Assembly (NCBI GenBank): GCA_020637775.1
Contig: JACKJV010000006.1
Location: 166,376 to 230,375, forward strand
Origin: Brucellaceae bacterium
GTDB lineage: Bacteria > Pseudomonadota > Alphaproteobacteria > Rhizobiales > Rhizobiaceae
DNA length: 64,000 nt
Direction of reading: 5' to 3'
The notes under the pieces were generated by a model that was not told where the DNA came from, made no database searches, and saw only the letters and a program-made list of their open reading frames with translations. A program made the position numbers and the translations under genes. Shown here in pieces: positions 1 to 8,912 of this stretch. Position 1 is the first letter of the stretch; each line of letters begins with the position of its first letter.

Positions 1-340
1 CGGCATTGGCGCCGAAGGAATGGCCGACGAGGACGATCGGACCACTGAGCGTGGACGAGAGAATGTCGTTTTCCGCCGCGCGCTTTTCCCGCCATGAATA
101 GACGCGGGCAATGATGCCCTGCTGGGCGAGCCGGCCGGCGATGCCGTCCAGCCCCATGGAAAAGGCGCCGCCAAAGAAGCCGCGGAAGAAATAGACCTGC
201 GCCGACTTCTGCGCCGCGGCCGGGCCTGGCGCGAGCAATACCGGCAGCGCCACCATTGCCGCCAGAACGAAGGCCAGAACCCTGGCGGACGGTGTCTGTC
301 CGCGGTTCCGGCGTCCTGCTCCGGCCAGGGCGCGCATCAT
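1..340 (-). CDS. Secreted alpha/beta-hydrolase-like protein (partial, 3' end off the window)
   Basis: Only the first ~113 codons are present; the gene runs off the left edge. The start is an ATGATG at 335-340 that overlaps the purQ stop (TGA at 337-339), so it is translationally coupled to purQ. The N-terminus is basic, then has a hydrophobic stretch ending in GPAAAQ, a likely signal peptide of about 43 residues. After it come an aromatic, glycine-rich strand ([10 protein letters not shown]) and, near the window edge, [17 protein letters not shown] fits the G-x-S-x-G nucleophile elbow of alpha/beta hydrolases. The fold is inferred; the substrate cannot be deduced. Nothing ties it to purine synthesis except position. 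Confidence 0.7.
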   Translation of the reverse strand, partial: MMRALAGAGRRNRGQTPSARVLAFVLAAMVALPVLLAPGPAAAQKSAQVYFFRGFFGGAFSMGLDGIAGRLAQQGIIARVYSWREKRAAENDILSSTLSGPIVLVGHSFGANA

Positions 341-1014
341 ACGGCGACTCCGGCCAGGCCGAGGGCGCTTTCGAACAGCGCACGGCCATCCTCGCCACCA
401 TGGGCCGGTTCGATCAGGTTTTCGGGATGGGGCATCATGCCCAGCACGTTGCCCGCTTCATTCACGATACCGGCAATGTCATTGACCGATCCGTTCGGAT
501 TGGTGCCTTCGGCGTAACGGAAAACAACCTGGTTGTTGTCCTCCATGCGCCTGAGCGTATCGTCATCGGCGAAATAGTTGCCGTCATGGTGCGCGACGGG
601 GCAGCGGATCACCTGGCCCTGCCGGTAGCCGCCGGTGAACACCGTGCCGGCATTGGCGACTTCCAGCTTCACTTCACGGCAGACGAAATGCAACGACGCA
701 TTGCGCATCAGCGCGCCGGGCAGGAGGCCGGCTTCCAGCAGGATCTGGAAACCGTTGCACACGCCCATGACACGCACGCCCTCAGCCGCCTTCTCGCGTA
801 CCGCATCGAGGACCGGCATGCGCGCGGCAATGGCGCCGCAGCGCAGGTAGTCGCCATAGGAGAAGCCGCCAGGGATCACGACAAGATCCACGTCGGGAAT
901 GGAGGTGTCGGTCTGCCAGACGGTGACGGGCGGTGTGCCGGAAATCTTCGTCAGTGCCGCGATCATGTCGCGGTCACGGTTGAGTCCGGGGAGGAGGATG
1001 ACCGCTGCTTTCAT
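337..1014 (-). CDS. purQ: Phosphoribosylformylglycinamidine synthase subunit PurQ
   Basis: Glutaminase subunit of the three-part FGAM synthase (PurL-PurQ-PurS). It releases ammonia from glutamine for step four of de novo IMP synthesis in the cytoplasm. The 225-residue length is typical. A class I amidotransferase triad is visible: Cys86 in VMGVCNGFQ, and His196 and Glu198 in [21 protein letters not shown] at 48-60 is the conserved oxyanion-region motif. It lies just downstream of purS (4 bp gap) and purC on the same strand, the usual alphaproteobacterial order, and its stop overlaps the next gene. purL is not in the window. Confidence 0.97.
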   Translation of the reverse strand: MKAAVILLPGLNRDRDMIAALTKISGTPPVTVWQTDTSIPDVDLVVIPGGFSYGDYLRCGAIAARMPVLDAVREKAAEGVRVMGVCNGFQILLEAGLLPGALMRNASLHFVCREVKLEVANAGTVFTGGYRQGQVIRCPVAHHDGNYFADDDTLRRMEDNNQVVFRYAEGTNPNGSVNDIAGIVNEAGNVLGMMPHPENLIEPAHGGEDGRALFESALGLAGVAV

Positions 1015-1018
1015 GGTG

Positions 1019-1260
1019 TCAGGCGATCTCCACCGCGTAATCCTCGATCACCGTGTTGGCCAGCAGCTTCTCGGCCATGGCCTTCAGTTCCGTTTCCGCG
1101 CGGGAGCGGTCGTCATGGTCGAGTTCGATGTCGAAGACCTTGCCCTGGCGCACATGGCCGACGCCGGAAAAGCCGAGTGTGCCCAATGCGCCCTCGATGG
1201 CCTTGCCCTGCGGGTCAGAACGCCGTTCTTTAATGTGACGGTGACGCGTGCCTTGATCAC
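1019..1260 (-). pseudogene. purS: PurS, FGAM synthase small subunit, with one frameshift as read
   Basis: PurS is the ~80-residue structural subunit that bridges PurL and PurQ. The C-terminal two thirds are intact ([20 protein letters not shown] and onward). The first ~13 codons, starting at a GTG at 1258-1260 and encoding [15 protein letters not shown], are in a different frame. Comparison with the expected [11 protein letters not shown] shows one missing G near 1222 (CTGACCCG for CTGGACCCG). Total length is 242 nt, one short of 80 codons plus stop. PurS is needed with this PurQ type, and neighbouring purC has similar single-base errors, so a sequencing or assembly error is more likely than true gene loss. 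Confidence 0.85.
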
Positions 1261-1302
1261 TTCGATTTCGTCGCTTGTCTGCCTGACGGGATGGCGCGGC
1301 GC

Positions 1303-2095
1303 TCAGTGGACCGAGCCGCCGTCCTTGTCGTCCTTGCTGGAAACGAGTACCGGGCCGGAGGACCGGGGCGGCTCGTTCTGTTGATGATGCCGAGACGGCG
1401 GGCGACTTCCTGGTAGGCCTCCACGAGGCCGCCCATGTCGCGGCGGAAGCGGTCCTTGTCCAGCTTGTCCTGGGTGGCGACGTCCCAGAGGCGGCAGGAA
1501 TCAGGCGGATCTCGTCGGCGGACACGATGCGCATCATGTCGCCTTCCACAGCCGGCCGCATTCGATCTTGAAATCGACAAGCTGGATGCCGACGCCGAGG
1601 AACATGCCGGACAGGGAAGTCGTTGATGCGGATGGCCAGCGCCATGATGTCGTCGATTTCCTGGGGACGCCAGCCGAAGGCCGTGATGTGCTCTTCGGAG
1701 ACCATCGGATCGTCCAGCGCATCGGCCTTGTAGTAGAATTCGATGATGGAACGCGGCAGCACCGTGCCTTCCTCGATGCCGAGACGCTTGGAGAGCGAAC
1801 CGGCGGCGACATTGCGCACCACCACTTCCAGCGGAATGATCTCCACTTCCTTGATCAGCTGCTCGCGCATGTTGAGGCGGCGAATGAAGTGGGTGGGGAT
1901 GCCCATCCGGTTGAGATTGGTGAAGATGTGCTCCGAAATGCGGTTGTTGAGCACGCCCTTGCCGTCCACGATCTCGTGCTTCTTGGCATTGAACGCGGTG
2001 GCGTCATCCTTGAAAAACTGGATCAGCGTGCCCGGCTCCGGGCCTTCATAGAGGATCTTGGCCTTGCCTTCGTAGATGCGGCGGCGACGATTCAT
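1303..2095 (-). pseudogene. purC: PurC, SAICAR synthetase, with four frameshifts as read
   Basis: PurC joins aspartate to CAIR in purine synthesis. Codons 1-159 read normally ([20 protein letters not shown], then [16 protein letters not shown] and [15 protein letters not shown]). After INDF the frame breaks: an extra C near 1615, a missing G near 1543, a missing base near 1509 ([11 protein letters not shown] interrupted) and a missing G near 1385. Correcting these restores [39 protein letters not shown] and a tail ending in GGSVH at 1303-1305, giving ~264 residues against the usual ~254. Four indels in 240 bp of a normally essential gene suggest base-calling error. If real, the strain would be a purine auxotroph unless a second copy exists. 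Confidence 0.85.
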
Positions 2096-2393
2096 GGGCT
2101 TTTCTCTTCAAGACCTTGCGCGCTCAGGGGCGCGGCGCGCGAACGCGGAATCACTTCGGCGGCGCTTTTCCGGCACCGTTGCTGTCGCGGTCTCTAAACC
2201 AAAGCCGGCTTTTGCTCAATGGGCGTTTGGCGCCATCAACCGCTTTGTGCCGCCCGAATTCGGCGCAAACGCGCCCTTGATCGTGTTTTCATGTCAAAAG
2301 GCTTTTGCCAAGCGATGGCAAAACCCATATTGAAATCGCTTGAATCACGCCCGGCCGGACCGTCCGGCCCGTCCAGACACAAGGATAGCTGCC
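2096..2393. promoter_or_regulatory. Divergent promoter region between purC and the zeta-inhibitor gene
   Basis: This 298-bp gap lies between two divergent genes and must carry both promoters. The right half is less GC-rich than its surroundings. An interrupted palindrome (GGCCGGAC-C-GTCCGGCC, 2353-2369) lies 25 bp before the downstream start codon. No recognisable riboswitch or second gene was seen. Confidence 0.4.
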
Positions 2394-2714
2394 ATGAGCC
2401 AGATGAGTGACCGCGAGAAGGCTTTCGAAAACAAGTTCGCCCATGACGAGGAGTTGAAGTTCAAGGCCATGGCGCGCCGGAACAAGCTTCTGGGCCTGTG
2501 GGCTGCGGAAAAGATGGGCAAGAGCGGCGCCGATGCGGAGGCCTATGCCAAGGAAGTCGTGCTGGCCGATTTCGAGGAAGCCGGTGACGAGGACGTGTTC
2601 CGCAAGATCCGCGGCGATTTCGATGCTGCCGGCGTGGAACAGTCCGACCACCAGATCCGGCGCACCATGGAAGAACTGCTGGCCACGGCGGCCGAGCAGG
2701 TCACCAAGGAGTAA
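2394..2714 (+). CDS. F1-ATPase inhibitor zeta subunit family (DUF1476)
   Basis: A 106-residue, highly charged, alpha-helical protein of the DUF1476 family. The Paracoccus denitrificans member is the zeta subunit that binds the F1-ATPase and blocks ATP hydrolysis. The hallmark sequence DREKAFENKFAHDEELKFKA is followed by RRNKLLGLWAAEKMG and a C-terminal helical bundle ending in EQVTKE. The ATG at 2394 is preferred over an upstream ATG at 2340 because AAGGA sits 8 nt before it and the family begins close to DREKAF. It is divergent from purC, as in many Rhizobiales. A strong terminator follows at 2741. Confidence 0.92.
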   Translation: MSQMSDREKAFENKFAHDEELKFKAMARRNKLLGLWAAEKMGKSGADAEAYAKEVVLADFEEAGDEDVFRKIRGDFDAAGVEQSDHQIRRTMEELLATAAEQVTKE

Positions 2715-2740
2715 GCGCGCCGCCATTCGCGCCTTTCCTG

Positions 2741-2771
2741 CGGCCGTCCGGTCTTGCCGGGCGGCCGTTTT
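2741..2771 (+). terminator. Rho-independent terminator
   Basis: An 11-bp GC-rich stem (CGGCCGTCCGG / CCGGGCGGCCG, one G-T wobble) with a TCTTG loop is followed directly by TTTT. It lies 27 bp after the zeta-inhibitor stop and separates that gene from the aldolase. Confidence 0.8.
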
Positions 2772-2820
2772 GCTTGCAAGGATGGCGCCGCATGCCGGGG
2801 GAGCCGGCGAGGAGGAAAGC

Positions 2821-3609
2821 ATGTCCAAATTCACCAGCCTGGCCGACCGCCTGCGCGCCGGCGAAACCCTGCTCAGCGCCTGGTCATCCATACCCGACCC
2901 GGTGACGATGGAGGCTGTCGCAGCCACCGCCTTCGACACCGTGATCCTCGACATGCAGCATGGCGGGCATGACGACGGCTCTGTCCTGCGCTGCCTGCCG
3001 GCAGTGCTCGGCGCGGGAAAGCCGGCCATCGTGCGTATTCCCGTCGGCCGCTTCGACATGGCCAGCCGCGCGCTGGATTTCGGCGCCGATGCGGTCATCG
3101 CGCCGATGATCAATTCGCTGGACGATGCGCGCCGCTTTGCCGCGGCGATGAAATATCCGCCGGTGGGCGGGCGTTCCTGGGGTCCGACCATCGGCGTTGC
3201 GCGGCGCGGCGCGGCCGGCGGGCAGGCCTATCTGGAATGCGCCAATGCACAAACGCTGGCCTTCGCGATGATCGAAACGCGCGAAGCCTTCGAGATCGCC
3301 GACGCGATCCTCGATGTCGATGGCATTGACGGCGTCTTTGTCGGCCCGTCCGATTTCTCCATCGCATGGTCTGGTGGACACCGGATCGATCCGCTGATGG
3401 ACGACATGATGGAGGCGATCGGCGCGATCGCAGCCAAGGCGACGGCGCGCGGCAAGCTTTCGGCCATCTATGCCATCAATCCGGCGATCTGCGCCGCATA
3501 TGCCGCCATGGGCTACCGCCTGATGGCCGTCGCCACGGAAGGGCTCTACATGGCGGCAGGCGCGGCGGCCATGGTTGCCGATGCGCGCGCGGCCATGGAC
3601 AAGGCCTGA
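2821..3609 (+). CDS. HpcH/HpaI-family class II aldolase
   Basis: A 262-residue cytoplasmic metal-dependent pyruvate aldolase of the HpcH/HpaI family, which splits or forms 2-keto-3-deoxy acids to pyruvate plus an aldehyde. Visible signatures are VILDMQHGGHDD (a His-containing catalytic loop), AIVRIPVGR, GADAVIAPMINSLDDARRF, and DGIDGVFVGPSDFSIAWSGG. The last has the FVGPxDLS-type motif, with Phe for Leu. GAGGAAAG sits 3 nt before the ATG. It is monocistronic between a terminator and a convergent hydrolase, so the physiological substrate is not indicated by context. Confidence 0.9.
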   Translation: MSKFTSLADRLRAGETLLSAWSSIPDPVTMEAVAATAFDTVILDMQHGGHDDGSVLRCLPAVLGAGKPAIVRIPVGRFDMASRALDFGADAVIAPMINSLDDARRFAAAMKYPPVGGRSWGPTIGVARRGAAGGQAYLECANAQTLAFAMIETREAFEIADAILDVDGIDGVFVGPSDFSIAWSGGHRIDPLMDDMMEAIGAIAAKATARGKLSAIYAINPAICAAYAAMGYRLMAVATEGLYMAAGAAAMVADARAAMDKA

Positions 3610-3612
3610 CCT

Positions 3613-4167
3613 TCAGGGCCGCAGGTGCGAAAGGAATTTCGCGAAGACCATGGATCCTTCCGGCCATGGTCCATGCCCGGATTCGGCATTGATATGCCCG
3701 CTTTCTCCGCCGTCCAGGAAAAGCGAGCCCCAGCTCGCGGCCATGTCCTCGGCCACGTCAAAGGCGCAGAACGGATCGTTGCGGCTGGCGATGACCACGG
3801 AGGGAAAGGGCAGGGGATCGCGCGGGTAGGGGCCGAATGTCATCAGGTGCTTCGGGCGGATATGCGGATTGGCGGTATCGGGCGGGGCAGCAAAGAAGGC
3901 GCCAGCCACCTTTCCCGCAATCTCGCGGGCGCCAAGCACACAGATCGCCGCGCCCAGGGAATGACCGATCAGAACGACCGGCTTGCGCGCCCGTTCCACT
4001 TCGCCGACAAGGCGGTCAACCCAGTCCTCGCGCACGGGCTTGCTCCAGGCGTCCTGTTCCACGCGACGGGCGCTGGAAAGGCGGCCCTGCCAGCGCGACT
4101 GCCAATGGTCCGGACCGGAGCCGTTATAGCCCGGCACAATGAGGATTTCACATTCGGATGATTTCAT
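3613..4167 (-). CDS. RBBP9/YdeN-type serine hydrolase
   Basis: A 184-residue small alpha/beta hydrolase of the RBBP9/YdeN family. The N-terminus has EILIVPGYNGSGPDHWQSRW, characteristic of this family. The nucleophile is Ser in VVLIGHSLGA, and the acid and base are likely Asp in ASRNDPFC and His in GESGHINAESGHGPW. The start chosen, ATG at 4167, gives MKSSECEILIVPG; a longer reading frame to 4212 adds residues unlike the family. It is convergent with the aldolase, with stops 3 bp apart. The substrate is unknown. Confidence 0.85.
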   Translation of the reverse strand: MKSSECEILIVPGYNGSGPDHWQSRWQGRLSSARRVEQDAWSKPVREDWVDRLVGEVERARKPVVLIGHSLGAAICVLGAREIAGKVAGAFFAAPPDTANPHIRPKHLMTFGPYPRDPLPFPSVVIASRNDPFCAFDVAEDMAASWGSLFLDGGESGHINAESGHGPWPEGSMVFAKFLSHLRP

Positions 4168-4382
4168 GGGCGCGGATGTAATGCACGCCTCGTCGCGGCG
4201 CAAGGCATGCATTCACCTCGCGCGGGAACAGCGCATGGCAGGCTTTTGATGACCCTGCGTTAGGAAAAACCGGCATTCTGGGATAGACTCCATGGCAGAG
4301 GGGTGCGCTGCGGCGTCGTGCGCTGCCCCATGGCCCTGGCATGATCCGCAGCCACCCGTCGTTGACAAACGGAGGTGCTGCC

Positions 4383-5183
4383 ATGAGCGGATTTCATGTC
4401 GTAGCGGGCGCCGATGACACATTCGAACGGCCCGCAATCCGGAGACTGACCCTTTCCGACCTGAAAGCGGCCTTGCGGCTCGGGGTCGACGATTTCTTCG
4501 AGAAGCCGTCGCATACCGTTTTCCTTTGCCTGATCTATCCGGTTGCCGGGCTCGTGCTGTCGGCCTGGATGACGGGGGCGAACATCCTGACGCTCCTGTT
4601 CCCGCTGATGTCAGGCTTCGCGCTGGTGGGGCCGGTTGCCGCCATCGGTCTCTATGAGATCAGCCGGCGGCGGGAGGCCGGGCTGGACACGTCGTGGTGG
4701 CATGCGCTGGACGTGCGCCGCTCGCCGGCCCTGCCGTCGATCATCGGCGTGGCGGTGTGGCTGCTGGCGGTGTTCGTCGCCTGGCTGCTGACGGCGCAGG
4801 CCATTTATGGCGCCCATTTCGGCGACACGCAGCCGCAGGGCCTTGGCGACATGGCGCAGATGATGCTGGCCTCGGAGGCAGGCCGTTCCGTCATGCTGTG
4901 GGGAAACCTGGCCGGCTTCGGCTTTGCCGTTCTGGTTCTTGCCACCAGCGTGGTCGCGTTTCCGCTGCTGCTCGACCGGGATGCCGGCGCGCTGGCTGCG
5001 CTCGACACGTCGTTGCGGGTGACATTGGCCAACCCGGTGCCGGTGGCCGTGTGGGGCCTCATCGTGGCGGGTTTGCTGGTCATCGGAACCGTGCCGTTCT
5101 TCGCCGGTCTGGCCGTCGTCCTGCCGGTCCTTGGCCATTCGACCTGGCACCTCTACCGGCGGGCGGTGGCGGAAGCCGGCTGA
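4383..5183 (+). CDS. DUF2189 integral membrane protein
   Basis: A 266-residue inner-membrane protein of the DUF2189 family, function unknown. After a ~35-residue cytoplasmic segment with RRLTLSDLKAALRLGVDDF, about six hydrophobic segments follow. They include VFLCLIYPVAGLVLSAW, a pair around residues 65-85, IIGVAVWLLAVFVAWLL, and a C-terminal pair around VWGLIVAGLLVIGTVPFFAG. The characteristic GPVAAIGLYEISRRREAG is present. ACGGAGG lies 7 nt before the ATG. It appears to be a single gene, convergent with purB. Confidence 0.85.
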   Translation: MSGFHVVAGADDTFERPAIRRLTLSDLKAALRLGVDDFFEKPSHTVFLCLIYPVAGLVLSAWMTGANILTLLFPLMSGFALVGPVAAIGLYEISRRREAGLDTSWWHALDVRRSPALPSIIGVAVWLLAVFVAWLLTAQAIYGAHFGDTQPQGLGDMAQMMLASEAGRSVMLWGNLAGFGFAVLVLATSVVAFPLLLDRDAGALAALDTSLRVTLANPVPVAVWGLIVAGLLVIGTVPFFAGLAVVLPVLGHSTWHLYRRAVAEAG

Positions 5184-5217
5184 GCGCCGGCCCCCGGAAG
5201 GCGGACGGTCTGGCCGG

Positions 5218-6552
5218 TCAGGCTTGCGCCGCGCCGAAGACGCGCCGGAAGATCGTCTCGGCATGCTTGGTGTGATAGCCCAGATCGAAGCGCGAGCGGA
5301 TTTCCTCTTCGGACAGCGCCTTGCGCACGTCGGCGTCGTTCAGGAGTTCCTGGAGGAAATCGACGTCGGCCTGTCCGCTGCGCTGATAGCTGTCCCAGAC
5401 CTTCATCGCGTTGCGCTGGACCAGCCGGTAGGCATCCTCGCGCGACACGCCGGCCTGGGTGAGCGCCAACAGGATGCGCTGGGAATGAACGAGGCCGCCG
5501 AGGCGGTCCATGTTGCCCATCATCCGCTCGGGATAGACGACGAGGTTCTCCACCACGTTGGTCAGGCGGGCAAGCGCGAAGTCCAGCGTCACGGTGGCGT
5601 CCGGGCCGATCATCCGTTCCACCGACGAGTGGGAAATGTCGCGCTCGTGCCAGAGTGCAACGTTCTCCATGGCCGGCATGGCATAGGCGCGCACCATGCG
5701 GGCCAGGCCCGTCAGGTTCTCGGTGAGGACCGGATTGCGCTTGTGCGGCATGGCCGACGAGCCCTTCTGGCCCTTGGAGAAATACTCCTCGGCTTCCAGC
5801 ACCTCGGTGCGCTGGAGGTGGCGGATCTCCGTCGCCAGCCGTTCGATGGACGAGGCGACGACGCCCAGCGTGGCGAAATACATGGCGTGGCGGTCGCGCG
5901 GGATGACCTGGGTCGAAACCGGCTCCGGCTTCAGCCCCATTTTCGCGGCGACGTGTTCTTCCACCCGCGGGTCGATATTGGCGAAGGTGCCGACGGCGCC
6001 CGAAATGGCCACGGTGGCGACTTCCTCGCGCGCGTTGAGCAGCCGTGTGCGGCAACGGTCGAACTCGGCATAGGCCTGGGCCAGCTTGACGCCGAATGTG
6101 GTCGGCTCGGCATGAATGCCGTGCGAGCGGCCGATGGTGACGGTATCCCGGTGCTCGAAGGCGCGCTTCCTCAAGGCTGCCAGCAGCTTTTCCATGCCGG
6201 CCAGCAGCAGGTCGGTTGCGCGCACGAGTTGCACGTTGAAGCAGGTGTCAAGCACATCCGACGAGGTCATGCCCTGATGGACGAAGCGGCTGTCGGGTCC
6301 GATGAACTCCGCCAGATGCGTCAGGAAGGCGATGACATCGTGCTTGGTTTCGCGTTCGATCTCGTCGATGCGGTCGATGTCGAAGGTCGCCGCACCGCCC
6401 TTTTCCCATATCGTTTTCGCCGATTCCTTGGGGATGACGCCGATCTCGGCCAGTGCGTCGCAGGCATGGGCCTCGATCTCGAACCAGATGCGGAATTTCG
6501 TTTCGGGGGACCAGATGGCGACCATGTCGGGCCGCGAATAGCGCGGGATCAT
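5218..6552 (-). CDS. purB: Adenylosuccinate lyase
   Basis: PurB cleaves SAICAR and adenylosuccinate with release of fumarate, acting twice in purine synthesis. At 444 residues it matches the alphaproteobacterial form. The fumarase/aspartase signature GSSAMPHKRNP is at 264-274, the flexible catalytic loop; TSSDVLDT at 97-103 and GRSHGIHAEP at 141-150 carry the other active-site residues. The start overlaps the stop of the upstream membrane-protein gene by 4 bp (ATGA), so the two are translationally coupled. It reads without a break, unlike purC 3 kb away. Confidence 0.97.
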   Translation of the reverse strand: MIPRYSRPDMVAIWSPETKFRIWFEIEAHACDALAEIGVIPKESAKTIWEKGGAATFDIDRIDEIERETKHDVIAFLTHLAEFIGPDSRFVHQGMTSSDVLDTCFNVQLVRATDLLLAGMEKLLAALRKRAFEHRDTVTIGRSHGIHAEPTTFGVKLAQAYAEFDRCRTRLLNAREEVATVAISGAVGTFANIDPRVEEHVAAKMGLKPEPVSTQVIPRDRHAMYFATLGVVASSIERLATEIRHLQRTEVLEAEEYFSKGQKGSSAMPHKRNPVLTENLTGLARMVRAYAMPAMENVALWHERDISHSSVERMIGPDATVTLDFALARLTNVVENLVVYPERMMGNMDRLGGLVHSQRILLALTQAGVSREDAYRLVQRNAMKVWDSYQRSGQADVDFLQELLNDADVRKALSEEEIRSRFDLGYHTKHAETIFRRVFGAAQA

Positions 6553-7133
6553 CGGGGAGACCTGTCTTTCGTGCTTTCTTGAGGATGTGTGCTGTTAGCA
6601 CCGGGTGGCCCTTTGCTCAATGCCGGCCGGCGGGCCAGCAAGAGGGCGGCGAGAAGAAGCGCGGGCAAGCCCAGCGGAAGGAAGAGCCTGAGACCCATGA
6701 CCAGGAAATGGTAGATGGCGGCGGCCGAGGTGAAGATGGTCTGGATCAGCCAGAGCTTGCTGCCAAAGGGACCGTGAAAACCTGAAAAATAGTGCCGGAA
6801 GACCTGCGAAAAGATCAGCGCGGTGAGCGCGACGGAGCCCATGCCCAGCAGGATGAATACGGAGGCGAACCGCTGGCCTGGCCGGAATGCCAGCCAGGCA
6901 TCGAGAAAACCGGCAAGCCAGACAGCCAGGGGGAAGGCCAGGAACCCGCCACAGAAGAAGAGAAGCACAGCGGGCTGCATGTCGGGCCACGACCAGCCGT
7001 GCATTGCCAGGCCGGCGGCGGCACTTGCAGCAAGCGCCAGGGCCCAGGCCGCAGTCCCGGCCACGGCGAGGCGCCAGCCCGGCCGTCCGGCGCGCAGGGC
7101 CGCCAGGAAAGGCAGGCGGCCGCGTGCGCTCAT
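6549..7133 (-). CDS. Four-helix integral membrane protein, unknown function
   Basis: A 194-residue protein with about four to five hydrophobic segments: AWALALAASAAAGLA, AVLLFFCGGFLAFPLAVWL, ASVFILLGMGSVALTALIF and a C-terminal FLVMGLRLFLPLGLPALLLA. The tail is short, polar and basic. No catalytic motif is visible. It sits between rpe (1-bp overlap at 7133, TGATG) and purB (4-bp overlap), so rpe, this gene and purB form a coupled operon. The family is not recognised beyond 'conserved membrane protein'. Confidence 0.75.
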   Translation of the reverse strand: MSARGRLPFLAALRAGRPGWRLAVAGTAAWALALAASAAAGLAMHGWSWPDMQPAVLLFFCGGFLAFPLAVWLAGFLDAWLAFRPGQRFASVFILLGMGSVALTALIFSQVFRHYFSGFHGPFGSKLWLIQTIFTSAAAIYHFLVMGLRLFLPLGLPALLLAALLLARRPALSKGPPGANSTHPQESTKDRSPR

Positions 7134-7810
7134 CAGGCGCGTCCGCGTTCCGCGGCAGCGCGAATGGCGGCGATGTTCTCCCGGTAGGCCTCAGGCGTGC
7201 CGCCCTTGAAGACCGCGGAGCCGGCAACCAGCGCATTGGCTCCGGCGCGGGCGATGGCCTCGGCATTGTCGGCGGTGACGCCGCCGTCGACCTCGATGTC
7301 GATGGGCCGGTCACCGATCATGGCCTTGATGCGTGCGATCTTGTCGATCGCCGAGGGGATGAATTTCTGTCCGCCGAACCCCGGATTGACGCTCATCACC
7401 AGGATCAGGTCCAGTTCATCGAGGCAATAGTCGATCACGCTTTCCGGCGTGGAGGGATTCAGCGAGACACCCGCCTTCTTCCCCAGCGCGCGAATGGCCT
7501 GAAGCGAGCGGTGCAGGTGCGGCCCGGCCTCTGCATGGACGGTGATGATGTCGGCGCCGGCCTTGGCAAAGCCTTCGAGATAGGGATCGCAGGGCGCGAT
7601 CATCAGGTGGCAATCGAAGGTGGCGCCGGTGTATTTGCGGATGGACTTCACGACGTCGGGGCCGAAGGTGATGTTCGGCACGAAATGGCCGTCCATGACA
7701 TCGAGATGCACCCAGTCCGCCCCTTGTGCGATCACATCGCGCACTTCCTCGCCAAGGCGGGAGAAATCGGAGGCGAGAATGGAAGGCGCTATGGCGAGGG
7801 GGCGGGTCAT
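7133..7810 (-). CDS. rpe: Ribulose-phosphate 3-epimerase
   Basis: Interconverts D-ribulose 5-phosphate and D-xylulose 5-phosphate in the pentose phosphate pathway. It is a cytoplasmic TIM barrel of 225 residues. The signatures are [35 protein letters not shown] (metal-binding His and catalytic Asp), [20 protein letters not shown] and IEVDGGV (second catalytic Asp). It is the first gene of the rpe - membrane protein - purB group on the minus strand. Confidence 0.97.
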   Translation of the reverse strand: MTRPLAIAPSILASDFSRLGEEVRDVIAQGADWVHLDVMDGHFVPNITFGPDVVKSIRKYTGATFDCHLMIAPCDPYLEGFAKAGADIITVHAEAGPHLHRSLQAIRALGKKAGVSLNPSTPESVIDYCLDELDLILVMSVNPGFGGQKFIPSAIDKIARIKAMIGDRPIDIEVDGGVTADNAEAIARAGANALVAGSAVFKGGTPEAYRENIAAIRAAAERGRA

Positions 7811-7889
7811 CTTGGTAATTTCCGGGTGGATTGCACGTTGGCGCTCCGCCTAGCAGAAAGGGGGGCGATAAACAATGCGCCGGCCCCGG

Positions 7890-8912
7890 TTACCCACGGC
7901 CAAGGGTGCGCCAGGCCGGGTACAGATCGCCGTCCGCCGGGCTGGCATCGTGGATGCCGCGGGCGATGGCGCGCGCCATGGTGGCGGACGCCGCCGCGCA
8001 CAGGTCGATGAAGGCATCGCCGGAGCGCGGGCGCGGGCGCGATCCGGTGGCCAGCGAAAAGACCAGATCGCCGTCGAGCGGCGTATGCACAGGCCAGATG
8101 GCGCGGGCGAAACCGTCATGGGCGGCCACCGCCAGGCGCTTGCATTCGGCCTTGGTCAGCGCGGCATCGGTGGCGATGACGGCAATCGTGGTGTTCTCTA
8201 TGCCCTCCATGCGCATGTCACGGAACTTGATGCGCAGGCCATCGGCATCCTCCGGCAGGGGCGCGGGAAGGCCGAGCCCGCCGAATTCGGCGCCGATTTC
8301 GAAGGGTGCAGCCCAGAAATGGCGTGTTCCGCCGACAAGCGGCGAGCCGACCGGATTGGCGGCAACCAGGGCTGCCACCGTCGTGCCGTCGTCCAGCAGG
8401 GCGGAAGCGGTGCCGAGCCCGCCCTTGACGGTGGCGGTCAGCGCGCCGAGGCCCGCGCCCACCGATCCGGTGGAGACATGCGCCGAAGCCGTTTGCGCGG
8501 CTTCGTATCCCAGGTCTCGATAAGGCGGGAACCGGCCCCAGTCCTTCGGGGCGCCATTGGCGAGGTCGAAAAGGATGGCGGCGGGTACGATGGGGATGAC
8601 ATGCGGCCCGATGGCAAACCCGCGGCCCTGTTCGCGCAGCGCCGCCTGCACTCCGGCCGCGGCATCGAGCCCGAAGGCGGAGCCGCCGGAAAGCACGAGC
8701 GCGTGAACCTTTTCCACGCTGTTGTGCGGATCGAGAAGATCGGTCTCGCGTGTGCCCGGCGCGCCACCCAGAACCATGACGGAGGCGGTGACCGGTTCGT
8801 CGGGCAAGACCACGGTTACGCCGGAACGAAGGCGTTCGTCGCCGGCATTGCCGACCTTCAGCCCCGAAATGTCGGTGAGCGCATTCTGCGGTCCGGCCTG
8901 AAACACGCTCAT
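7890..8912 (-). CDS. P1 family (S58/DmpA-like) self-cleaving peptidase
   Basis: A 340-residue N-terminal-nucleophile hydrolase of the DmpA/NylC family (aminopeptidases and omega-amide oligomer hydrolases). The family's N-terminal ITDISGLKVGN-type motif appears as LTDISGLKVGN, followed by ALVLSGGSAFGLDAAAGV. Self-processing is expected at Asn240-Thr241 in GIEN-TTIAVIATD, making Thr241 the nucleophile. Its ATG overlaps the stop of the upstream binding-protein gene by 4 bp. The coupling suggests the peptide or amide ligand of that protein could be the substrate, but this is inference. Confidence 0.88.
   Translation of the reverse strand: MSVFQAGPQNALTDISGLKVGNAGDERLRSGVTVVLPDEPVTASVMVLGGAPGTRETDLLDPHNSVEKVHALVLSGGSAFGLDAAAGVQAALREQGRGFAIGPHVIPIVPAAILFDLANGAPKDWGRFPPYRDLGYEAAQTASAHVSTGSVGAGLGALTATVKGGLGTASALLDDGTTVAALVAANPVGSPLVGGTRHFWAAPFEIGAEFGGLGLPAPLPEDADGLRIKFRDMRMEGIENTTIAVIATDAALTKAECKRLAVAAHDGFARAIWPVHTPLDGDLVFSLATGSRPRPRSGDAFIDLCAAASATMARAIARGIHDASPADGDLYPAWRTLGRG

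Noticed and set aside
1019..2095. A 358-residue PurC-PurS hybrid protein
   Set aside because: The middle ~120 residues are out-of-frame sequence; alignment to known PurC and PurS shows compensating single-base indels and a separate PurS start at 1260.
5131..6582. Long open frame of 483 codons opposite purB, and similar long antisense frames opposite fadD (20285-22480), gguA (25814-26749) and gguB (27441-28811)
   Set aside because: High-GC codon bias creates long antisense frames. None shows a family motif, ribosome site or independent promoter, and each lies fully opposite a convincing gene.
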